Source: UMGS363 sp051891935
Lineage (GTDB): Bacteria > Bacillota > Clostridia > Oscillospirales > Ruminococcaceae
DNA length: 9,201 nucleotides
Assembly (NCBI GenBank): GCA_051891935.1
Contig: JBJFFR010000133.1
Location: 1-9,201 of the forward strand
Direction: 5' to 3'
Of the stretch, positions 1 through 5,288 are shown in pieces. The position numbers and the translations under genes were made by a program. Numbering within the stretch: the stretch's first letter is position 1; every line of letters starts with the position of its first letter. The notes beneath the pieces are model-generated. The model saw only the letters and a program-made list of their open reading frames with translations, made no database searches and was not told the DNA's origin.

Positions 1-61
1 TGGATTATTATATCCGAGGATTTGTCTATAGGTTGATTTGATATTAGTATTATATAAGAAT

Positions 62-568
62 ATGGAATTTAAAATAAAGATAAATAATAACGAAATAGGC
101 GAAAAAGCCTGTGCATTTGCTCAAAATATGAACGGAGTGGAAAGTGCAGAGCTTGACGGCGGAGAAATAACGGTTAAGCTCTCTCCAAGCGGTTCGGAAA
201 ATGTCGTAAGAGGCGCAGTTGAGAGCTACATCGAAGCAATCGGCGGAAATGCTCCCGAAAAAACAAAAACACGGCTGAAAAACGTTTTAAGCATAGTGAC
301 AGCGGTGCTTCTTGCCGTTATCGGTGCAGTTCTTGAACATAAGGGCATAGAAACGACTCCTCTTTTCATTTTTATCGCAGCATATATCATAGCAGGCTGG
401 GATATAATACTTTCCCTTATTGAAAAGGTGAAAGAAAAGCATCTCCCGAATATACTTGAAGCGTTCGGATGTATAATTTCTTTTGCGCTGTTCATTTCAG
501 GACGGTATCTTCCTGCAATTGCATTGATCATAGTTTTCAAATTCATTTCTATGATGAAAAAAGAATAG
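62..568 (+). CDS. Truncated P1B-type metal ATPase-like membrane protein (N-terminal module only)
   Basis: From the ATG at 62 this encodes 168 residues. Residues 1-60 have the pattern of a heavy-metal-associated (HMA) domain (short strand, helix, a GVESAEL-type strand, helix) but lack the GMxCxxC metal-binding loop. Four hydrophobic segments follow. The second contains AAYIIAGWDI, close to the AAYxIAGxDV segment in the membrane region of Cd/Zn/Cu P1B ATPases; the last two correspond to the next helix pair. The protein stops after this region: no actuator domain, CPx helix, DKTGT phosphorylation site or nucleotide-binding domain is present. The ORF can be extended to a TTG at 38, but the HMA-like domain starts naturally at 62; neither start has a good Shine-Dalgarno. 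The gene ends cleanly just before a hairpin, so it may be a functional small relative rather than recent decay. The relation to P1B ATPases is fairly secure; function is unknown. Confidence 0.7.
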   Translation: MEFKIKINNNEIGEKACAFAQNMNGVESAELDGGEITVKLSPSGSENVVRGAVESYIEAIGGNAPEKTKTRLKNVLSIVTAVLLAVIGAVLEHKGIETTPLFIFIAAYIIAGWDIILSLIEKVKEKHLPNILEAFGCIISFALFISGRYLPAIALIIVFKFISMMKKE

Positions 569-577
569 AAAAATTAG

Positions 578-635
578 AAACGGTACTTCCACGAATTTAC
601 CATTGATCGTGGAAGTACCGTTTATTATTCTTTCT
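578..635. terminator. Long perfect hairpin, probable bidirectional terminator
   Basis: A perfect 17-bp stem (578-594 with 607-623, arm AAACGGTACTTCCACGA) encloses a 12-nt loop. It is followed on the plus strand by a T-rich stretch (TTTATTATTCTTTCT). On the minus strand it is followed by TTTCTAATTTTTC. It lies 10 nt after the stop of the ATPase-like gene and about 70 nt beyond the end of comFB, so it probably ends both converging transcripts. The stem is longer than most intrinsic terminators, so a dispersed palindrome is also possible. Confidence 0.75.
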
Positions 636-654
636 AACAAATCAGCGAAGCCTA

Positions 655-689
655 ATTACGAATTACGAATTACGCATTACGCATTACGC
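655..689. repeat. Heptanucleotide tandem repeat, ATTACG(A/C) x5
   Basis: Five consecutive 7-nt units are visible: two ATTACGA, then three ATTACGC, followed by a degenerate ATTAATT that runs into the comFB stop codon at 697-695. It is a short-period tandem array in the gap between converging genes. Its function is unknown; the copy number could vary by slippage. Confidence 0.85.
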
Positions 690-694
690 ATTAA

Positions 695-961
695 TTAAGT
701 GCGGTGATTGGGAGAGGAGCTTACAACGCTTATTGCTTTTGCAACCGCAATGTCGATGTCAACGGAATTCTGCATTTTGGAGCTGTCGATCCTTCCGAAA
801 AGCTCACCCTTTGCGGAGTTTACATACTTCGGGGGAACGCTGTTCAATGCGAATGCAAGCATATCCTGATGACAGTCACTGCATTTGCAGCAATTGCAGT
901 CCTTTAGCTGGAGATCAAGTTTTTCCTCGATGATTTTTTCCATTATATTTACAACTGCCAT
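695..961 (-). CDS. comFB: ComFB-family protein (small Cys-rich, probable zinc-binding)
   Basis: 88 residues. The family pattern is clear: an N-terminal NIMEKIIEEKLD helix, a cysteine cluster (C22, C24, C25, C27, C30, matching the CxCxxCxxD core), then ALNSVPPKYV at 38-47, KGELFGRI near 51-58 and a final helix before SSPNH. ComFB takes its name from the late competence comF operon of Bacillus. Related cyanobacterial proteins have been reported to bind cyclic dinucleotides, so a signalling role is possible here but not shown by the sequence. The start ATG (961-959) has GAGAGG (977-972) 10 nt upstream. It lies 26 nt after the epimerase gene on the same strand and probably shares its transcript. 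No comFA or comFC is visible in the window. Family assignment is strong, cellular role uncertain. Confidence 0.85.
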   Translation of the reverse strand: MAVVNIMEKIIEEKLDLQLKDCNCCKCSDCHQDMLAFALNSVPPKYVNSAKGELFGRIDSSKMQNSVDIDIAVAKAISVVSSSPNHRT

Positions 962-987
962 AATTGTAATACCTCTCTTTTTATCCG

Positions 988-2154
988 TCAGAAATTTCTG
1001 TTTAATATTTCAAGACACATTCTGCCGTTGTGATAAGGACATTTCCAAGGGTTTACCATTTCGACCGTCGGCATAGGCTTGCCGCTGTGGTCGACTTCGC
1101 CCCACCATTCGGAATTTTCACGCTTGTCGGTCTGGTAAGTCTTTATCCAGTTCATCGTTTCCTCGGCAGCCTTGAGGTATTTCTTGTTTCCGCTCTGCAT
1201 ATACGCATTGGTGAAGCCTACGACTGTTTCAGCCTGCACCCACCATACACGCTTGTCGTCTATCTTGTCGCCGTCACGCTCGTTGTTGAGTGCGCCGTCA
1301 ACGAAAGCGATGTTGTAGATGTTTTCGGAAATGCGAAGGTCGATATTTCTCCACTCGGCTTCAAGCTCTCTGTCGCCGATAACTTCGCAGGCTCTGTCGA
1401 TGAGCCAGGTTGCTTCGATATCGTGACCGTAGGAGTGGATATCGCCGAGAACGTTCATCTCTCTGTCGAAGAAAACGAGCAGCTTGTTGTTTTCGCTGTC
1501 GAAGATCTTGTTTTTCGTTACACCGAGGAGGAACATAAGGCGCTTGCGGACTTTTTCATTTTGGTCAGCTTCAAAAAGAACGGTATAAGCTTCGATAAGG
1601 TGAAGAACGTTGTTCATCGTCTTTGAAGCGTCAATTCCGTTTTCGGAAAGAACATCGTTCTTTGCAGGTTCCCAATCTCTTGAAAATGCTTCAACATAGC
1701 CGATATCATCGAGCGTTTTGGTTTCGATGGTGTTGAAGATCTCATAAGCGAGCGCAAGAGCTTCTTTATCGCCGCTTGCAATGTAATATGTGGAAAGAGC
1801 ATAGATAGCGAACGCCTGATTATATGTATGCTTCATATCGTCCGAAGCCTTGCCGTCAAAGGTCATCATATAGTAAACGCCGCCGTGCTCCTTGTCATAG
1901 CAATAGTCACGGAGAAACTCATAAGCGTGTTTTGCGTTGTCGAGAAGAGTCTGTTCGCCGAGCGTTTTATAAGCGGCAGAATAGAACCAAAGTATTCTGG
2001 AATTAAGGATAACGCCCTTATCGGCTTTCTTGTCGACCTTGAGATCGTTGTCCATAAATCCGTAAAAACCGCCGTTTTCATCGTCACGGAGCTTGTTCCA
2101 GAACGGGATTATCCTGTTTTCAAGCTCTTTTCTGCATTCTGATTTAAGACCCAT
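988..2154 (-). CDS. ce: Cellobiose 2-epimerase (AGE superfamily)
   Basis: 388 residues, the usual length. It interconverts cellobiose and 4-O-glucosyl-mannose. In mannan-using bacteria it also converts mannobiose to mannosyl-glucose for a phosphorylase. It acts in the cytoplasm; no signal peptide is seen. The sequence closely follows what I recall of the Ruminococcus albus enzyme: IIPFWNKLRDDENGGFYG near residues 15-32 and DKKADKGVILNSRILWFYS at 41-59. Residues reported as essential there appear in register: R53, H244, E247 and W250 (in HSYGHDIEATWL), W305, E309, H375 (in CPYHNGRMC). H185 in HLIEAY is also typical. These fit the alpha6/alpha6 barrel active site. The ATG at 2154-2152 follows GGGAGGATG, a strong Shine-Dalgarno. 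It starts 64 nt after the secA stop and has no separate obvious promoter. No mannanase, phosphorylase or sugar transporter gene accompanies it in this window. Confidence 0.92.
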   Translation of the reverse strand: MGLKSECRKELENRIIPFWNKLRDDENGGFYGFMDNDLKVDKKADKGVILNSRILWFYSAAYKTLGEQTLLDNAKHAYEFLRDYCYDKEHGGVYYMMTFDGKASDDMKHTYNQAFAIYALSTYYIASGDKEALALAYEIFNTIETKTLDDIGYVEAFSRDWEPAKNDVLSENGIDASKTMNNVLHLIEAYTVLFEADQNEKVRKRLMFLLGVTKNKIFDSENNKLLVFFDREMNVLGDIHSYGHDIEATWLIDRACEVIGDRELEAEWRNIDLRISENIYNIAFVDGALNNERDGDKIDDKRVWWVQAETVVGFTNAYMQSGNKKYLKAAEETMNWIKTYQTDKRENSEWWGEVDHSGKPMPTVEMVNPWKCPYHNGRMCLEILNRNF

Positions 2155-2181
2155 TTAAAACATCCTCCCAAAAGGGTATTT

Positions 2182-2211
2182 ATCTCCGAAAGACTTAAAG
2201 CTCTCGGAGAT
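2182..2211 (-). other. Intercistronic hairpin between secA and ce
   Basis: On the minus-strand transcript, 2211-2201 pairs with 2192-2182 (ATCTCCGAGAG with CTTTCGGAGAT), giving 11 pairs including one G-U and an 8-nt loop. On the opposite strand that wobble would become an A-C mismatch, so the structure suits the secA-ce RNA. No U-run follows, so it is unlikely to be a full terminator. It may protect or process the mRNA between the two cistrons. Confidence 0.5.
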
Positions 2212-2218
2212 GATCGTA

Positions 2219-4957
2219 TTACTTTAATCCGCTTCCGCAGCAGTTCTTGTATTTCTTGCCGCTTCCGCATGGGCAGGGATCGTTTCTGCCGATCTTTTTG
2301 CCGGACTTTCTGGTTGCGCTGAGTGAGCCGTCGCCCGATGTCTGCGTCGGTTCCGCAACACGCTCTCTCTTCGGAGCTTCGCCGTTGTTTACCTGGATGG
2401 TAAAGAGCAGACGGATGGTTTCCTCACGGATGGATTCAACCATTGCGTCAAACATCTCGAAGCCTTCAAAGCGATATTCGATAACAGGGTTCTTCTGACC
2501 GTAGGAGCGGAGAGTAATACCCTTGCGCAGCTCGTCCATATCGTCGATATGAGCCATCCATTTGAGGTCAACGACCTTAAGGAGGATAACACGTTCAAGC
2601 TCTCGGAGAATATCCGAGCCGATCTTTTCTTCTCTTGTTTTGTAGAAGTCGAGCGCTCTTGTGCAGAGCTTTTCCTTGATCTGATCCTTTGTAACCTCGG
2701 CAAGCTCTTCTGTCGTATAGCGGAAATCGTCCGTAACTGTGAAGAGCCCCATGAAGCGGTCGCGAAGACCTGCAAGGTTCCAGTCGTCATGAACAGTGTC
2801 GTCAATGAGATACTGGTCAACGGTCTCGCTTATCATATCGTTTATCATCTTAAGGATATATTCGTGGATATCCTCGCCGCTGAGAACCTTTTCTCTCTGA
2901 CCGTAGATGATCTCACGCTGCGCAGACATAACGTCGTCGTAGTTGAGGACGTTCTTTCTGATCGCAAAGTTTCTGCCTTCGACCTTCTTCTGTGAGGATT
3001 CGATGATCTTTGTGAGCATCTTTGCTTCGATAGGCATATCCTCTTCGACTTTGAGAGTATCCATCATAGCTGTGATCCTGTCACCGCCGAAAAGACGCAT
3101 AAGGTCGTCTTCGAGGGAGAGGAAGAAACGGCTTTCGCCGACGTCGCCCTGACGTCCCGAACGTCCGCGGAGCTGGTTGTCGATACGTCTTGATTCGTGA
3201 CGCTCTGTACCGAGGATGAAAAGACCGCCGGCTTCCTTTACCTTTTCAGCCTTTTCCTTGACCTCTGCGTCATATTTAGCGTAAAGCTCACGGTAGATCT
3301 TTCTTGCTTCGAGGATAGTTTCATCCTGTGTATCGGCATAGCTTACAGCCTCGCTGATAACATCCTCTTCCATGCCCTGCTTTTTCATTTCAGCCTTTGC
3401 AAGGAATTCAGCGTTACCGCCGAGGATAATATCCGTTCCTCGTCCTGCCATGTTAGTAGCGATCGTAACAGCGCCGTACTTACCTGCCTGAGCAACGATC
3501 TCGGCCTCCTTCTCGTGCTGCTTTGCGTTGAGGACGTTATGCTTGATGCCTGCACGCTTGAGCATTGCGGAGAGCTTTTCGGATTTTTCGATAGAAATTG
3601 TACCGACGAGAACTGGCTGTCCCTTTGCATGACATTCTTCGATCTGACGGATAGCAGCCAGGAATTTGCCGTTTTCTGTCTTGAAGATGACATCGGGGTG
3701 GTCGATTCTCTGTACGGGACGGTTTGTCGGTATCTCGACAACGTCCAGCTTATATATCTCCTTGAATTCTTCCTGCTCGGTGATAGCGGTACCTGTCATA
3801 CCGGAGAGCTTGTTGTAAAGACGGAAGTAATTCTGGAAGGTGATGCTTGCGAGCGTCTTGGATTCGTGAGCGACCTTAACGCCTTCCTTTGCTTCGATAG
3901 CCTGGTGAAGACCGTCGTTGAAACGTCTGCCCATCATAAGACGGCCTGTGAATTCGTCAACGATGATAACTTCGCCGTCCTTGACAACGTAGTCAATGTC
4001 GTTCTTCATGCAGCCGTTAGCTTTAAGAGCCTGGTTGATGTGGTGGAGCAGCGTGGAGTTGTCAGCGTCAAAAAGATTCTCAACGCCGAAGAATTTTTCA
4101 GCCTTCTTGACGCCGCGGCGTGTGATAGTGGCTGTCTTTGCCTTTTCGTCGATGATATAGTCGCTGTTTTCGGAGTTTTCTTCCTGATCGACCTTGTCAT
4201 CCATTTCAACTACGGTGTAAGCAGTGAGTGTCTTTGCGAACTTGTCAGCCTTTGTGTAAAGCTCGGTGGACTTGTCGCCCCTGCCGCTGATGATAAGAGG
4301 AGTTCTCGCTTCATCAATGAGGATCGAGTCAACTTCGTCGACAATTGCAAAAGCGTGACCTCTCTGTACCTTTTCCTTCATGTAGATGACCATGTTGTCA
4401 CGCAGGTAGTCAAAGCCGAATTCGTTGTTTGTACCGTAGGTGATATCGCAGGCATAAGCCGCACGGCGCTCGTCATTGTTGAGCTCGTGGAGGATACAGC
4501 CGATAGTAAGCCCGAGATAACGGAAGACCTTTCCCATTTCTTCGGACTGATATTTTGCAAGATAGTCGTTTACCGTAACGACATGAACGCCGTTGCCGGG
4601 GAGAGCGTTGAGATAAGCAGCGCAGCAGGCAACGAGAGTTTTACCTTCACCTGTTTTCATTTCGGCGATACGTCCCTGTGTAAGAACGATAGCACCGATG
4701 ATCTGAACGGGGTAAGGCTTCTTTCCGAGTACACGCCAAGCAGCCTCACGGACAACAGCGAGAGCCTCGGGGAGGATATCGTCAACGGTTTCGCCGTTAG
4801 CGATACGCTCCTTGAAGATCTTAGTCTGCGCTTTGAGAGTTTCCTCCGACATTGCGGCATAATCATCTTCAAGTGCAAGCACTTTATTCTTTATAGGTTC
4901 GATTTTAGCAAGCTCACGCTTACTGTAGCTGCCAAAAAGACCGTCAAATATACCCAT
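2219..4957 (-). CDS. secA: Preprotein translocase ATPase SecA
   Basis: 912 residues from the chosen start. SecA is the motor that drives unfolded preproteins through SecYEG at the membrane. Visible in order: MGIFDGLFGSYSKREL N-terminus, Walker A TGEGKT (102-107), TVNDYLAK, the preprotein-binding entry YGTNNEFGFDYLRDN (174-188), Walker B region VDEVDSILIDEARTPL (206-221), GMTGTA, ATNMAGRGTDIILGG, LGTERHESRRIDNQLRGRSGRQGD, then the helical scaffold and wing region. The tail ends in a SEC-C zinc motif CPCGSGKKYKNCC (C895, C897, C906, C907), which binds SecB or ribosomes in other bacteria. The frame is open to a GTG at 5005, with ATGs at 4984 and 4966. The ATG at 4957 is preferred because AAAGGTGG lies 10 nt upstream, the ATG at 4966 almost touches that site, and family members begin at this point. 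First gene of a probable secA-ce-comFB unit behind a consensus promoter. Confidence 0.97.
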   Translation of the reverse strand: MGIFDGLFGSYSKRELAKIEPIKNKVLALEDDYAAMSEETLKAQTKIFKERIANGETVDDILPEALAVVREAAWRVLGKKPYPVQIIGAIVLTQGRIAEMKTGEGKTLVACCAAYLNALPGNGVHVVTVNDYLAKYQSEEMGKVFRYLGLTIGCILHELNNDERRAAYACDITYGTNNEFGFDYLRDNMVIYMKEKVQRGHAFAIVDEVDSILIDEARTPLIISGRGDKSTELYTKADKFAKTLTAYTVVEMDDKVDQEENSENSDYIIDEKAKTATITRRGVKKAEKFFGVENLFDADNSTLLHHINQALKANGCMKNDIDYVVKDGEVIIVDEFTGRLMMGRRFNDGLHQAIEAKEGVKVAHESKTLASITFQNYFRLYNKLSGMTGTAITEQEEFKEIYKLDVVEIPTNRPVQRIDHPDVIFKTENGKFLAAIRQIEECHAKGQPVLVGTISIEKSEKLSAMLKRAGIKHNVLNAKQHEKEAEIVAQAGKYGAVTIATNMAGRGTDIILGGNAEFLAKAEMKKQGMEEDVISEAVSYADTQDETILEARKIYRELYAKYDAEVKEKAEKVKEAGGLFILGTERHESRRIDNQLRGRSGRQGDVGESRFFLSLEDDLMRLFGGDRITAMMDTLKVEEDMPIEAKMLTKIIESSQKKVEGRNFAIRKNVLNYDDVMSAQREIIYGQREKVLSGEDIHEYILKMINDMISETVDQYLIDDTVHDDWNLAGLRDRFMGLFTVTDDFRYTTEELAEVTKDQIKEKLCTRALDFYKTREEKIGSDILRELERVILLKVVDLKWMAHIDDMDELRKGITLRSYGQKNPVIEYRFEGFEMFDAMVESIREETIRLLFTIQVNNGEAPKRERVAEPTQTSGDGSLSATRKSGKKIGRNDPCPCGSGKKYKNCCGSGLK

Positions 4958-4967
4958 TGTAGACATT

Positions 4968-4975
4968 CCACCTTT
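4968..4975 (-). promoter_or_regulatory. secA ribosome binding site that decides the start
   Basis: On the minus strand AAAGGTGG is followed by 10 nt and the ATG at 4957-4955. The in-frame ATG at 4966-4964 is only 1 nt away from this site, too close for initiation. No comparable site precedes the ATG at 4984 or the GTG at 5005. Confidence 0.65.
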
Positions 4976-5096
4976 GATTTTCATTTGTTCTTCAAAAAAC
5001 TTCACGTCAGCAAATTTTCATTATTCAAACTCTGTTCGTGTTCTGTTATTCCAAAGAGCTATACATTATTATTGTCAAATATTAATATACTCTTAA

Positions 5097-5125
5097 ATTA
5101 TATAACAAAATCGTGATTTTGTCAA
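5097..5125 (-). promoter_or_regulatory. Sigma-A promoter for secA
   Basis: On the minus strand TTGACA (5125-5120), a 17-nt spacer and TATAAT (5102-5097) match the consensus exactly. An A-rich stretch (TTAAAAAAAATC) lies upstream and could act as an UP element. Predicted transcription start is near 5090, giving a leader of about 130 nt before the secA ATG. In that leader AAGAG(TATA) near 5095 can pair with (TATA)GCTCTT around 5055, forming a weak AT-rich hairpin. Confidence 0.88.
5105..5122. promoter_or_regulatory. 18-bp dyad within the secA promoter, candidate operator
   Basis: ACAAAATCGTGATTTTGT is an inverted repeat with perfect 8-bp arms and a 2-nt centre. It covers most of the spacer and the inner half of the -35 box of the secA promoter. 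That is where a repressor dimer would block RNA polymerase. No specific regulator family is recognised; in AT-rich DNA such a dyad could arise by chance. Confidence 0.45.
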
Positions 5126-5149
5126 TGGTTATGAGATTTTTTTTAACAG

Positions 5150-5179
5150 TATGCTTTCGACATTTCGGGATAAAGCATA
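5150..5179. promoter_or_regulatory. Inverted repeat between the divergent promoters
   Basis: TATGCTTT (5150-5157) and AAAGCATA (5172-5179) are perfect 8-bp arms around a 14-nt centre that itself holds CGA-CATT-TCG. The site lies upstream of both divergent -35 boxes (5125 and 5204). A binding site for a regulator of either gene is possible. No upstream gene needs a terminator here. Confidence 0.35.
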
Positions 5180-5203
5180 TATCGGATTTTTTTATGACAA
5201 AGC

Positions 5204-5232
5204 TTGACAACTAAACTCACGTATAATATAAT
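5204..5232 (+). promoter_or_regulatory. Sigma-A promoter for the LRR protein gene
   Basis: TTGACA (5204-5209), 17 nt, TATAAT (5227-5232): a full consensus match. A second overlapping TATAAT starts at 5222, but its spacing is too short. A run of seven T lies upstream at 5187-5193, UP-element-like. Expected start of transcription is near 5239, about 50 nt before the start codon. Confidence 0.88.
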
Positions 5233-5288
5233 TAAGGTGTATTATTTTGAATTAAAAAAACAAAAATAAAATATGAAAGGAAAAATAT

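Noticed and set aside
704..1076. Several 60-70 codon plus-strand frames around comFB.
   Set aside because: They overlap the conserved comFB and ce coding sequence on the other strand and show no family resemblance.
1030..1626. A 198-codon plus-strand frame antisense to the epimerase gene.
   Set aside because: It has no family features and lies fully opposite a well-conserved enzyme gene.
3197..5116. A 639-codon open frame on the plus strand, antisense to secA.
   Set aside because: It lies almost entirely over the strongly supported secA gene, has no recognisable domain, and no ribosome binding site was found for it. Long antisense frames arise from the codon bias of the real gene.
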